Under the pieces are notes generated by a model. The model worked only from the letters and a program-made list of their open reading frames with translations. It did no database searches and was not told the DNA's origin. The position numbers were made by a program, and so were the translations under genes. DNA of 64,000 bases from Leptolyngbya sp. O-77 (GTDB lineage Bacteria; Cyanobacteriota; Cyanobacteriia; Elainellales; Elainellaceae): positions 1,463,001 through 1,527,000 of the forward strand of contig NZ_AP017367.1 in NCBI RefSeq assembly GCF_001548395.1. Reading direction: 5' to 3'. Shown piece after piece: positions 7,536-15,936 of the stretch (positions are counted from its first letter, which is position 1; the number at the start of each line of letters is the position of its first letter).

Positions 7536-8321
7536 TCATCCCACCGTTACATCCAGCACCATCATCAGCACAAAGCCCACCATCACGCCGACTGTTGCGG
7601 CTTTTTCATAACCCAGACGGTGCGATTCGGGAATAATTTCATCGCTGATGACAAACAGCATCGCGCCCGCTGCAAAGCCCATCGCCAGCGGCAAGATTGC
7701 TGAAAACAGAGAAACCGCCATTGCCCCCAAGATGCCACCTACCAGTTCCACCAAACCCGTGAGCAGGCTGATGAATAGCGCTCTGGGCTTGGAATAATTT
7801 TCAGACAGCAGTGAAATAGCGACCACCAGTCCTTCTGGAATATTTTGCAGCGCGATGCCCAGCGCTAGCGCAATGCCGTTGGAAATATCGTCGCCGCCGA
7901 AGCCGACACCCACTGCTAAACCTTCAGGAAAATTGTGAATGGCGATCGCCATCACAAATAGCCACACCCGCTTCAGGTTCACAGCGCTGCTGCCCTCGCG
8001 CCCCTTAAAAAAGTGTTCGTGCGGAAAGTAACGATGGCTCAGCCAGAGGAAGAGTCCGCCCAGCCCGATGCCCAGCGACACAATCAGTGCCGCGTAGGCA
8101 TTGCTACCCGTCCTTTCAGTCGCCGCCTCCAGCCCTGGAATCACCAGCGAAAATGCCGTTGCCGCCAGCATTACGCCCGCCCCAAAGCCCAGCATGATGC
8201 CCTGGGTGTTTTTGGTGATTTTTTCAAACAGGAAAATGGGCAGTGCGCCTAGACCTGTAGCGAGGCCCGCGATGCCGCTGCCAAGGATACCGAGGGTAAT
8301 GGTGTCGAGGGAGTCGAGCAT
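7536..8321 (-). CDS. ZIP family metal (zinc/iron) transporter
   Basis: A 261-residue membrane protein with about eight hydrophobic segments. It has the metal-binding helices of the ZIP family, HNFPEGLAVG (about residue 130) and NIPEGLVVAISL (about 162), and SDEIIPESHRLG near the end, as in GufA/ZupT-type members. It should import divalent metal (zinc, iron or manganese) across the plasma membrane; which metal cannot be told. A short His-containing loop (HRYFPHEHFFKGREG) lies between TM3 and TM4. It converges with rbcS. Confidence 0.9.
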   Translation of the reverse strand: MLDSLDTITLGILGSGIAGLATGLGALPIFLFEKITKNTQGIMLGFGAGVMLAATAFSLVIPGLEAATERTGSNAYAALIVSLGIGLGGLFLWLSHRYFPHEHFFKGREGSSAVNLKRVWLFVMAIAIHNFPEGLAVGVGFGGDDISNGIALALGIALQNIPEGLVVAISLLSENYSKPRALFISLLTGLVELVGGILGAMAVSLFSAILPLAMGFAAGAMLFVISDEIIPESHRLGYEKAATVGVMVGFVLMMVLDVTVG

Positions 8322-8413
8322 GGGAAAGAACGGTAGAGATTGAGGAAGGCAATGGGGCGATCGCTGTTGGTCATTTCAGCCTCTCCTCGTCATTCCAACA
8401 CCTCAAATCTCTG

Positions 8414-9634
8414 TCACTCGTACCGTCGGCCGCGCCATTGTGTGGGTTTGCGGCTGGCAGAGCGGAGGATGCGGAGGGCAGCCAGCGGATCGGCGAGGGG
8501 CGAAAGCCAAAAGGCAAGGGGGAAACGGCTGCCGGGGCGATCGTAGGCGGTGCGGATGCCGAACTGGGTGCCGAGGCGCAGCAGGAGCAAACAGAGGTTG
8601 AGTGCCAGCAGTGCGAGGAACGTTGGTGAGGCAGCGGTGGGACGGATAGCCAGAATCGTTAGCACAGTCGGAACCAGCAGCCAGGGCAGCGCCTGCACCA
8701 CAAGCAAAAATGCCACGTCGCTCCAGGTTTGGGCGGGGGTGCTGGCATCTTTGAGGTCGAGCGATCGCCCCCATTCGCGCCAGGTTTCGCCTATACCCTC
8801 GTACATACGGACTTTTAGCACACTGGAGCCGTCGAGAAACCCAACCTTTGCGCCGCGTCGTGCTGCCTCGCGCACCAGCGTCACATCATCACAAAAGGAC
8901 TGGCGGGCGCTGGTGTAGCCGTCGAGGGATTCCAGGAGCGATCGCCGAATCAGGCAACACTGACCATTCGCCATCGTGCGCTCAGGCCCGTCTGCTGGAC
9001 TTCCCGCCGCCCCAAACCGATAGATCAGCGTCATCAGCAGCGCGGGTTGCAGCCACCACTCCCCAGGCTGCTTCAGGATAAATTGTGGCGCGAGAGTAAT
9101 CAGGTCGTAGCCCTGTTCCTGAGCGGCGTGAAGCAGAGCAGGAATCAGCCCTGGCTGCGGCTGCGTGTCGGCATCGATGCCGAGAACCCAGTCGCTCTGA
9201 GGGCTACTGTGGAGAAATCCGGTGTGCAGCGCCCAGGGGCGACCGACCCAATCCGCAGGCAGCGGATCGTCATACACGACGCGAAATCGCGGGTCTCGCT
9301 GAGCCGCCGCTTTCACCAAATCCACTGTGCCGTCCTGAGAATGGCTATCGACGACGATCGCCTCTCGCAGCTCATAGCCCTGGCGCGTCAGCCCGTCGAG
9401 GCAAGGCTGGAGGCGATGTGCTTCATTCAGTGTGGGAATGATGACGCTGACGGTTCCCAGCATGGCAGGCGTGGCGTTCTGGGGACGCAGCGGGGAAGCG
9501 CGACGGGCAGCGCTGAGCAGACGGGTCAGCAGCAGCGCCAAGGCTGGAATCTGAACCACGAGAAGCACGAGGGCGATCGCCCCCAGCCAGCCCGCCAGTT
9601 CAGCTTGCGACGGTGCCAGGTTCAGATCGCTCAA
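8414..9634 (-). CDS. cruG: Carotenoid glycosyltransferase CruG-like (GT2)
   Basis: A 406-residue family-2 glycosyltransferase. It has one N-terminal membrane segment (ALVLLVVQIPALALLL), the GT-A core with VSVIIPTLNEAHRL (about 63), VVDSHSQDGT (about 93), the DXD-type GIDADTQ (about 153), and membrane segments near the C-terminus. In Synechococcus sp. PCC 7002 the neighbour pair CruF-CruG makes myxoxanthophyll, CruG adding the sugar at the 2' hydroxyl. Here it follows cruF with a 4-bp overlap and uses a TTG start, so the two are co-translated. The name rests on this pairing more than on the GT2 motifs. Confidence 0.8.
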   Translation of the reverse strand: MSDLNLAPSQAELAGWLGAIALVLLVVQIPALALLLTRLLSAARRASPLRPQNATPAMLGTVSVIIPTLNEAHRLQPCLDGLTRQGYELREAIVVDSHSQDGTVDLVKAAAQRDPRFRVVYDDPLPADWVGRPWALHTGFLHSSPQSDWVLGIDADTQPQPGLIPALLHAAQEQGYDLITLAPQFILKQPGEWWLQPALLMTLIYRFGAAGSPADGPERTMANGQCCLIRRSLLESLDGYTSARQSFCDDVTLVREAARRGAKVGFLDGSSVLKVRMYEGIGETWREWGRSLDLKDASTPAQTWSDVAFLLVVQALPWLLVPTVLTILAIRPTAASPTFLALLALNLCLLLLRLGTQFGIRTAYDRPGSRFPLAFWLSPLADPLAALRILRSASRKPTQWRGRRYE

Positions 9635-10545
9635 TTGGCACTTGCTCCGACGCGGACTGAAGACTTGAGGGAGGCCTCGGCGGCTGCCGATTTTTCACTT
9701 AGCAGATAGCTCTGCCGCCAGCACAACACCGCCGGAATCACGCCCAACAAAATGCCCAGCAGCACTGGAATCCAAAACCCAAAGGCGAGGCTCATCACCA
9801 TTGCAAAGGCAAAATTGCCCAGATAAACCGTCAGCGGAAAGTTCAGTTGGATCGCCTGAGGCTTGGCGACGTTCCGCCCCCAAAGCAGCACTGCAACCGT
9901 CATAAACACCGCCCCCGTGCCGAGCCAGCCGACAAAGTTCTGGTACGGCATTCCAAAAAACGCACCGGGCTGATGCCAGTACCAAAAGGGCATGGCGGTC
10001 TGACTCATGGCAGGATCTAGCACAAAGTCCCAGGAGGTGAGCAGCAGCGCACCCAAAAACACGGCCGCCGCGCCCCGTGCAACGGTCAGCAGTCCAGAAG
10101 TCGGCTTGTCGGTTTCCAGCCCAGCCCGCGCCAGCAAATAGGACGACAGCCCCAGGTAATACCAGGACAGGGGAATGGTGAAGGGAACCAGTCCGTTGAT
10201 TTTGTAGCCCAGTCCGCTGAGATAGCTGTAGTGCCCAAATGGAAAGCCCGTGCTGGTGCCCAGCAATTCACTGGTGAGAGACAACCCCACAGAGCAGACC
10301 AGGAACGTGAGCCACGCCCGCAGACCCAGCGTGCGATAGGCATAGATCGAAACGGCGATCGCCCCCAGCAAGATGTACACCACACCGCCGCCCGCCATGC
10401 TCCAGCGAAACAGCGTTTGCCCAGCAGGCACATGGGTCAAAAATTCGGGATGGGGCATGACCAGCAGCAGCCCTGCCAGCCCAAACGCCATCGCTACAAG
10501 ATGCCCAATCAAACACGCCCGCTCAATTCCAACCAATCTCTGCAT
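9631..10545 (-). CDS. cruF: Carotenoid 1',2'-hydratase CruF
   Basis: A 304-residue polytopic membrane protein of the DUF422/CruF family. It adds water to the psi end of gamma-carotene-type carotenoids on the way to myxol glycosides. Conserved polar stretches between membrane helices include LTSELLGTSTGFPFGHYSY (about 91) and TSWDFVLDPAMSQTAMPFWYW (about 166, shown in part), with Glu and Asp residues likely to be catalytic. It is followed by cruG with a TTGA overlap. ATG start. The rhamnose genes at 19-23 kb could supply a dTDP sugar for such glycosides, but that is inference. Confidence 0.88.
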   Translation of the reverse strand: MQRLVGIERACLIGHLVAMAFGLAGLLLVMPHPEFLTHVPAGQTLFRWSMAGGGVVYILLGAIAVSIYAYRTLGLRAWLTFLVCSVGLSLTSELLGTSTGFPFGHYSYLSGLGYKINGLVPFTIPLSWYYLGLSSYLLARAGLETDKPTSGLLTVARGAAAVFLGALLLTSWDFVLDPAMSQTAMPFWYWHQPGAFFGMPYQNFVGWLGTGAVFMTVAVLLWGRNVAKPQAIQLNFPLTVYLGNFAFAMVMSLAFGFWIPVLLGILLGVIPAVLCWRQSYLLSEKSAAAEASLKSSVRVGASAN

Positions 10546-10969
10546 AGTTGCTCCGTGTAGGCTTGCGCTCAGTCTAGTAGGCTTAACGTACTGCTTGAGC
10601 TAATCAATCGACCATCAACTGAACCGATAGAGTACGCAAGAATCCGCCGTCTACCAAATCCTAGAATCCAAGCAGCGTGGGCGGATTACAGCGCTAAAGA
10701 ATTCTGGAGGGAATACGGGACGCAGGAAATCTGACACTTACGATTCTGCGACTACGACTTTGAAGATTTAGGGACAATTGATAGCAATAACAGCTTTTAT
10801 AAAAATTAAAAAATTAGGAATTCCGAGTGCATCCTAACGCAGAATAATAAGGTTTGTAAATTTATCTCTGACCTAAGACGATTGCTTCAAGGAACCGGGG
10901 TTGTCCAGTCTTCTGGTGTAGTCTTCTGGTGTAATAGTCTGAAGAGTCTGAAGGGCGATAGTTGGGAGC
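10546..10969. other. Intergenic region between cruF and the F420-ligase-like gene
   Basis: 424 bp between divergent genes, presumably holding both promoters. An AT-rich stretch lies at 10,780-10,860, and a perfect 13-mer tandem duplication of GTCTTCTGGTGTA at 10908-10933. I see no gene. Confidence 0.4.
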
Positions 10970-12151
10970 ATGACGGACGTGGGAATCATCACAACGGGAT
11001 TGGGGATTGCAGCAGGGCTGGTGGGACTGGGGGCGATCGCCTGGGAGGCACAGTTTCGCCGTCGTCCGGGCAATGCACTGGTACTCACTCCCGGCGAGTG
11101 GAACCTGGATGTCTACGAGCCGGATCGCTACGTGCTGGTGGGCGATGTGGAGTTTCGCAACCTGACCGAGCGGCTGGAGATCATGGTGCCGCACGTAGAA
11201 GCCGAGGTGACGCTGCTTTCCAAAGACTCCCTCGACGGCATCACGCACCGCATCTGGGTCACGCCGAAACACGCCGACGCGCCCGCCCGCGCCGATGGCT
11301 ACTGGTTCGGCTATATCGTCAAAGTGGGCAAGACCACCCACGCCGAAGTAACGCTGGAAATCAAGGGCCCCGACCTCAGCAGCCTGCAAGCCGCCTGGGT
11401 ACGCATTCACTATGTCACCTACGGGCCGCAGGGCCGCATTCCCAAAGTGCGCCATATTATGGTGCCGCTGAAGTTTCCCAGCAGCGAAGACTCGCACCGC
11501 TGGCGACCCACCGCCGCCGCCGACGTGCTGCCCATCCGCACGCACCTGCTGACGCACCTGGACGACCCCATAACGGTGGTGAAGCGCTATGTCATGCCCC
11601 ACGCTCAGCCCGGCGACGTAGTGACCATTGGCGAAACGCCCGTCGCCATTATGCAAGACCGCTTTCACCATCCCTCGGACATCAAACCCGGCTGGCTGGC
11701 CAAGCGCCTGTGCTATTACTTTTTGCCCACCTCCAGCCTGGCCACCGCCTGCGGAATGCAAACGCTGGTGAATATCGTCGGGCCGTGGCGCGTGGCGGGG
11801 GCGTTTTTGGTGGGGGCGATCGCCAAAAAATTCCTCAAGAAACCCGGTCTGTTTTACCAGCTTGCGGGCGAACAGGCGCGGCTGATTGACGACGTGACGG
11901 GCACGCTGCCGCCCTACGACCAGTTCATCGTGCTGGGGCCCGAAAATCCGCAGCGGGTGGTTGACCAGATCAAGCAAGAAACCGGACTCTCAGCGGCGAT
12001 CGTAGACGTAAACGACCTGAAAGCCGTAAAAGTGCTAGCCGCCACCGCCGGACTCACCGATGAATTTCTGACGCAAGCGCTGATCAGCAACCCCGCCGGA
12101 AACGCCGACGAGCAAACCCCCGTCGTCCTCATCCGCCCCATGAAAAGCTAG
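10970..12151 (+). CDS. F420-0:gamma-glutamyl ligase-like protein
   Basis: A 393-residue protein of a cyanobacterial family usually annotated as F420-0:gamma-glutamyl ligase-like. It has an N-terminal membrane anchor (GLGIAAGLVGLGAIAW) and a cyanobacterium-specific domain of about 170 residues. The CofE-like part starts about residue 175, with LPIRTHLLTHLDDPITVVKR and GDVVTIGETPVAIMQDRF. CofE adds glutamates to cofactor F420, but most cyanobacteria are not known to make F420 and no other F420 gene is here, so the real substrate is open. A positively charged patch (AKKFLKKPGLFY) follows a hydrophobic stretch. ATG at 10970. Confidence 0.7.
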   Translation: MTDVGIITTGLGIAAGLVGLGAIAWEAQFRRRPGNALVLTPGEWNLDVYEPDRYVLVGDVEFRNLTERLEIMVPHVEAEVTLLSKDSLDGITHRIWVTPKHADAPARADGYWFGYIVKVGKTTHAEVTLEIKGPDLSSLQAAWVRIHYVTYGPQGRIPKVRHIMVPLKFPSSEDSHRWRPTAAADVLPIRTHLLTHLDDPITVVKRYVMPHAQPGDVVTIGETPVAIMQDRFHHPSDIKPGWLAKRLCYYFLPTSSLATACGMQTLVNIVGPWRVAGAFLVGAIAKKFLKKPGLFYQLAGEQARLIDDVTGTLPPYDQFIVLGPENPQRVVDQIKQETGLSAAIVDVNDLKAVKVLAATAGLTDEFLTQALISNPAGNADEQTPVVLIRPMKS

Positions 12152-12501
12152 TTGAGTGCTGTATCTTGTCAGTATTGCTGTATCTTATCGGTATTGTTAT
12201 AAACACAGTAAGTGAACAGAACTTGATCGAAGTTCATAGTCTTCACCAAGTCCTATGATATCAGAAGTGTTGAATCTCGATACACAACTTTACAAACCTG
12301 GAGATTTTTGGCGAGTTTGAGCTTCTGTTAATGAGAATGGGGTCAGTAGTCAGACCAATTCGGTATCACCAGCACCAACGCACAACTTGGCACTACCCGC
12401 CAAAATCTTAAGATTCAACACTTGTGCTATGATATGTCTACTCCAAGACATACAGCCTTGATCACATAGAATAATCAAGTAGATTCATTTGACCAGAAAT
12501 T
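12152..12501. other. AT-rich intergenic region before the restriction gene
   Basis: 350 bp with no gene. It begins with a near-duplicate GTATTGCTGTATCTTRTC pair (12,160-12,195). Base composition drops to AT-rich here and HIP1 sites are absent until about 16.5 kb, marking the edge of an acquired segment. Confidence 0.45.
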
Positions 12502-12851
12502 GTGTTTTTAGAAAATACAGCCAATCAACCACCAGGGCTGTTTGGTCTGAAATATTCAAATAGGGATTTTACTCAGAAGAAAGCCTGGGGGAAAAACTGC
12601 TTCAACTCTTCTCTACCTGCTTCTCTTTGTGCATATTTGCACAATCGCAGCTTGGAAAATATATACATTAAGCTCAATTCAAGTCTAAGGGTTGAACATT
12701 CAAATATCAGCACATCTAGCTTTTACGGAATCGATCCACAATCGGAAGATCTTTTTTATGCGTTTGAGGCTCAATTTACACCTTATCAACAATATTTAAT
12801 TGGAACACTTCCAGGAGTTGACCTGGTTACACAAGCGAGGGAAGGAAGGAC
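12502..12851 (+). pseudogene. HindVP-like restriction endonuclease, 5' part (split by IS)
   Basis: From a GTG start, 116 codons read as the N-terminus of a HindVP-type type II restriction enzyme: PPGLFGLKYSNRDFTQKKA, WGKNCFNSSLPASLCAYL, YGIDPQSEDLFYAFEAQF, TPYQQYLIGTLPGVDLVTQ. The frame is cut after codons for AREGRT by an IS whose left end begins at 12852; the apparent further 9 codons to a stop belong to the IS. Removing 12852-14041 (IS plus one target copy) restores ...AREGRT-CLQAIEIKLTALPDNTTC... in frame, giving one 365-residue protein. The family name comes from recall of conserved motifs; enzymes of this type cut GRCGYC, which is unproven here. Confidence 0.75.
12843..12851 (+). repeat. 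Left 9-bp target-site duplication of the IS
   Basis: AGGAAGGAC, identical to 14033-14041 on the other side of the element. Confidence 0.9.
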
Positions 12852-12948
12852 GAGTGCATCCCACTTTTGCGATGAGTAAAAGTGCTTAGTTCTAGACTTT
12901 GGCGATAGCGATAAACTTTGAGTATTGTACTTTTACCCGATACCTGTC

Positions 12949-13185
12949 ATGGACGCTGAGAAAAAAGCCCAAATCCAAGCCCATGCTCGTGCCCTTGCCG
13001 CTCTGCTATACGAGGAAACTGACCCAGAGCAAGTGAAAACGTTGGCAGGGATTGAGGCGGCAGTGCGAGGACATCTGCTCGAACATGTCAGCCCAGAGAT
13101 CGGGGATTTTTTATTGCAACAAGTAGCGGCACGACAAGTGGACGAAAGCGTCGCATCGAGAGCATCCTTGGACAACTGCAAGTGA
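12949..13185 (+). CDS. ISKra4-type transposase, upstream frame
   Basis: From ATG 12949 (a TTG at 12925 is also possible) this frame encodes the N-terminal region, DAEKKAQIQAHARALAALLY and HVSPEIGDFLLQQ. At 13107-13113 it contains T TTT TTA, a slippery heptamer in the correct phase. A -1 shift there reads on as ...SGRKRRIESILGQLQVSEKQ into the downstream frame, which looks like uninterrupted transposase. Without slippage it ends at 13185. The two frames therefore probably make one fused protein by programmed frameshifting. Confidence 0.7.
   Translation: MDAEKKAQIQAHARALAALLYEETDPEQVKTLAGIEAAVRGHLLEHVSPEIGDFLLQQVAARQVDESVASRASLDNCK
13107..13113 (+). promoter_or_regulatory. Candidate -1 ribosomal slippage site T TTT TTA
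   Basis: The heptamer lies in the phase xxT TTT TTA of the upstream transposase frame, and the shift joins it to the downstream frame. No stimulatory structure was identified by eye. Confidence 0.5.
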
Positions 13186-13967
13186 GTGAGAAACAAGCTC
13201 AAATTCTGGAGGTGAAAGCGTACACACGATGGAGTCCTTACCTGGAGCGGTGTTGTTTGTTGGTGAGTGCCAATGAATCGTATGAGCGGGCGGCAGAAGA
13301 CATTGAAGTGTTGACTGGGATAAAGGTTTCTCACAGTACTCAACAGCGATTAGTGCATCGTCAAATCTTTGAGTTACCGCAAGTGGAAGAAACGGTTGAG
13401 GAGATGAGTATCGATGGAGGTAAAGTGCGATTGCGAACACCCGAAGGAGAACCGAGTGAATGGCGAGATTACAAGGCAGTGAATCTGCACGAGTCCTGTG
13501 TTGCTGCCTTCTTTCAAGACAATGAGCAGTTGGTCAACTGGGTCAATGTTCAGTCTTTATCTGACCCATTGACTTGTATTGGAGATGGGCATGATGGGAT
13601 CTGGAATGTCTACACCCAGATTGGCAACCAGACCCAAAGACGGGAGATTTTGGACTGGTATCACTTGGTTGAGAATTTGGGCAAAGTGGGTGGTTCTGTG
13701 CAACGTTTAGATGCCGTGGAAACCTGTTTGTGGCAAGGCGATGTCGAGGGCGCAATTGCACAGTTTGAGGATTGGCAACACGAGCGGGTTACGAATTTCG
13801 TTAGCTACCTTAACAAGCATCGACAGCGGATTGTCAATTATGGCTACTATCAAGCTGAAGGAGTCTCCATTGGTTCCGGGGCAATTGAATCGACCGTTAA
13901 ACAACTTGGGCGGCGAATCAAGATATCGGGGCGCAGTGGGACAAAGATAACGTTCCGCAGGTGCTGA
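13182..13967 (+). pseudogene. ISKra4-type transposase, downstream frame (C-terminus frameshifted)
   Basis: Encodes most of the transposase: the Asp-bearing EEMSIDGGKVRLRTP (about 70), VNVQSLSDPLTCIGDGHDGIWN (part of the core), EILDWYHLVENL, and the IGSGAIESTVKQLGRRIKI region with the catalytic Glu. Around 13937 it has TCGGGGCGC, whereas the related fragment at 56 kb has TCGGGGGCGC. One missing G throws the last 25 or so codons (AQWDKDNVPQVLKQRCAYLN... in the proper frame, ending at 14007) out of phase. The protein stops early as ...SGRSGTKITFRRC. The copy may be inactive, or this may be a sequencing error in a G-run. Confidence 0.75.
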
Positions 13968-14032
13968 AGCAACGTTGTGCCTACCTCAATGGGCAATTCT
14001 CAACATGAGTCTTGCAAAATTGGGATGCACTC

Positions 14033-14041
14033 AGGAAGGAC
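14033..14041 (+). repeat. Right 9-bp target-site duplication of the IS
   Basis: AGGAAGGAC, identical to 12843-12851. Confidence 0.9.
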
Positions 14042-14789
14042 TTGCTTACAGGCAATAGAGATCAAGCTAACAGCCTTACCTGATAACACAACCTGTGACT
14101 TATCAGAAGATTTTTACGGTTGCGAAATCGTTGTAAGACCAGATAGCATTGTCTACTTGGCTTGTAGTATTGCAGAAACTTTTAGACACTCTCCATCTTA
14201 TATGAAGGATCTTATAGGAGAGCATTTTTCAGGAGTTTCCGACTGGACAGAGCCAGATTGTGTCATACCCTATATCCCACAGATGATCAGTGTCATAGAC
14301 TCAATAGCTCTTTCGATTTTGGATAATCAAAAGCCTTTTTTGATGCAGCCTATATGGAAGACTGAGGGGAAATCATCTAAGCTTTCAGAGAATTGTTTAG
14401 ATGTTTTTGTTTGGAGCAATCTTGCCTTCACAAGATTATTCATCGACTTAGCCAAGCTAGAGTTAAGGACATTTGGCCGAATACGATTGATTGCAAGACA
14501 CACTCGAACTGTTGTTTGGCTATTTAGAATGCTGTATGACTTCAGTACTAATGGCTCATTCAGCCACAGAAGAATTATAGATGCATTGTCGTACAACACT
14601 AAGAATGACAAGGCATTTGCGGTGAGTGGTAGAGTCACTCATGCCTACATGAAATCTGAAGCACTAAGACGACCAAGAATTCAAAAAAGTGAAATAAAAA
14701 GAATTATTTTAGGTGGAGGTCAAAATCTCTTAAGTCCTGAGAGAAGACTTGATGCTATAATTTATGGCTCTCCTGACTTGTTTAATTAG
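14042..14789 (+). pseudogene. HindVP-like restriction endonuclease, 3' part
   Basis: Continues the split gene: CLQAIEIKLTALPDNTTCDL (the E-I-K triad and its surroundings look like the catalytic PD-(D/E)XK core), then CEIVVRPDSIVYLACSIAE, VFVWSNLAFTRLFIDLAK, and a basic C-terminus ending YGSPDLFN. The annotated-looking start at 13977 lies inside the IS and is not real. No protein can be made from the whole gene while the IS remains. The methyltransferase gene starts 34 bp after the stop. Confidence 0.75.
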
Positions 14790-14822
14790 CAGAGTGGATT
14801 TCTAAATTGTGATTCTTTAGTG

Positions 14823-15797
14823 ATGAGAACAGTAGACTTATTCTGTGGCTGCGGGGGTTTGTCACTTGGATTTCAAAACGCTGGATTTGATATAGTTGCT
14901 GCTTTTGATTCTTGGCTTCCAGCAATTGAGGTCTATAAAGATAACTTTCAACATCCTGTATTTAAGAAAGATCTTGCAGAAACCGAAGCACACCTGGATA
15001 TAGCTAAATTGAATCCAGACGTTATTATTGGTGGGCCTCCATGTCAAGATTTTTCAAGCGCAGGTAAAAGAGATGAGAGCCTTGGTCGAGCAGACTTGAC
15101 TCTAAGTTTTGCAAATATTGTTTCGCAGGTCAAACCGCGTTGGTTTGTCATGGAGAACGTTGAGAGAATTGCAAAAAGCCATGTTTTAAAAACAGCTTTA
15201 GAGATTTTTAGAGCGGAAGGATATGGCTTGACTTGCTCAATTTTGAATGCCAGCTATTGCGGTGTCCCCCAGGTTAGAAAGAGGTATTTTTTGATTGGGC
15301 AACTTGGCAGTGAAGATAGCTTCCTGGATTCCTATTTAACCAAGAATCAGTCAAAAAAACCTATGACTGTTTTTGAATACTTGGGTCATAGTTTAGGAAT
15401 CGAGCATTTTTATCGCCATCCAAGAAGCTACAAGAGAAGAGCTGTTTTTAGTATTTACGAGCCTAGTCCAACAATACGAGGTGTAAACCGTCCTATTCCT
15501 AAGACATACAAGAAGCACCAAGGGGATGTTTGTGAAATCAATGAGAACTTACGTCCTTTAACGACAATCGAGCGAAGTTACATCCAAACATTTCCCAACA
15601 ACTTCAAATTTAGAGGCAGTAAATCAGATCTGGAACAAATGATTGGCAATGCGGTTCCCGTGAAGCTCAGCGAATATGTTGCCCGCTGTATACTTGAGTA
15701 CATTGAGGACTCTTCCAGGAATGCTTATTCTTTACCTCCGGTTCAGTTAAAACTATTTGAGAAAGCATCCAACTATCAGGGTACGTTTGCAATTTAG
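14823..15797 (+). CDS. DNA (cytosine-5-)-methyltransferase of the HindVP-like system
   Basis: A 324-residue C5 methylase with motifs in the normal order: I DLFCGCGGLSLGF (about 4), II-III AFDSW, IV GGPPCQDFSSAG with the catalytic Cys (about 77), VI MENVERI (about 115), VIII QVRKRYFLIG (about 156), a target-recognition region (about 180-245), IX LRPLTTIERSYIQTFP and X QMIGNAVPVKL (about 280). It should protect the site cut by the neighbouring restriction enzyme. With that enzyme disrupted it is now a solitary methylase, possibly still modifying the chromosome. GTG at 14820 is an alternative start. AT-rich compared with the rest of the window. Confidence 0.93.
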   Translation: MRTVDLFCGCGGLSLGFQNAGFDIVAAFDSWLPAIEVYKDNFQHPVFKKDLAETEAHLDIAKLNPDVIIGGPPCQDFSSAGKRDESLGRADLTLSFANIVSQVKPRWFVMENVERIAKSHVLKTALEIFRAEGYGLTCSILNASYCGVPQVRKRYFLIGQLGSEDSFLDSYLTKNQSKKPMTVFEYLGHSLGIEHFYRHPRSYKRRAVFSIYEPSPTIRGVNRPIPKTYKKHQGDVCEINENLRPLTTIERSYIQTFPNNFKFRGSKSDLEQMIGNAVPVKLSEYVARCILEYIEDSSRNAYSLPPVQLKLFEKASNYQGTFAI

Positions 15798-15936
15798 AGA
15801 CTTTCAAACAAGGGTTGAATTTAGATTTTGCAATAAGCAACGCTATTGTAGATAGCATAAAAGCGGCATAAAAGCTTGGTGATGAGATTTCAAGATCACC
15901 TCCTGAGCAACTCACTGTTAGTGAATATAGTGAATA

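Larger units (their letters stand above)
12852..14032 (+). mobile_element. ISKra4-family insertion sequence
   Basis: An element of 1181 bp with terminal inverted repeats. The left end GAGTGCATCCCACTTTTGC (12852-12870) and the reverse complement of the right end (14014-14032) agree at 18 of 19 bases. It is flanked by the 9-bp direct repeat AGGAAGGAC, as expected for a single clean insertion. It carries an ISKra4-type transposase in two overlapping frames. It interrupts the restriction endonuclease gene. A partial second copy of the right end lies at 56021-56188. Confidence 0.92.

Noticed and set aside
10862..11977. 371-codon frame opposite, and 335-codon frame beside, the F420-ligase-like gene
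   Set aside because: Both are composition shadows of GC-rich coding sequence; only the 393-residue frame has family motifs.
13977..14041. Start of the restriction enzyme 3' part at 13977
   Set aside because: This stretch belongs to the IS right end and one target duplicate, so it is not native coding sequence.
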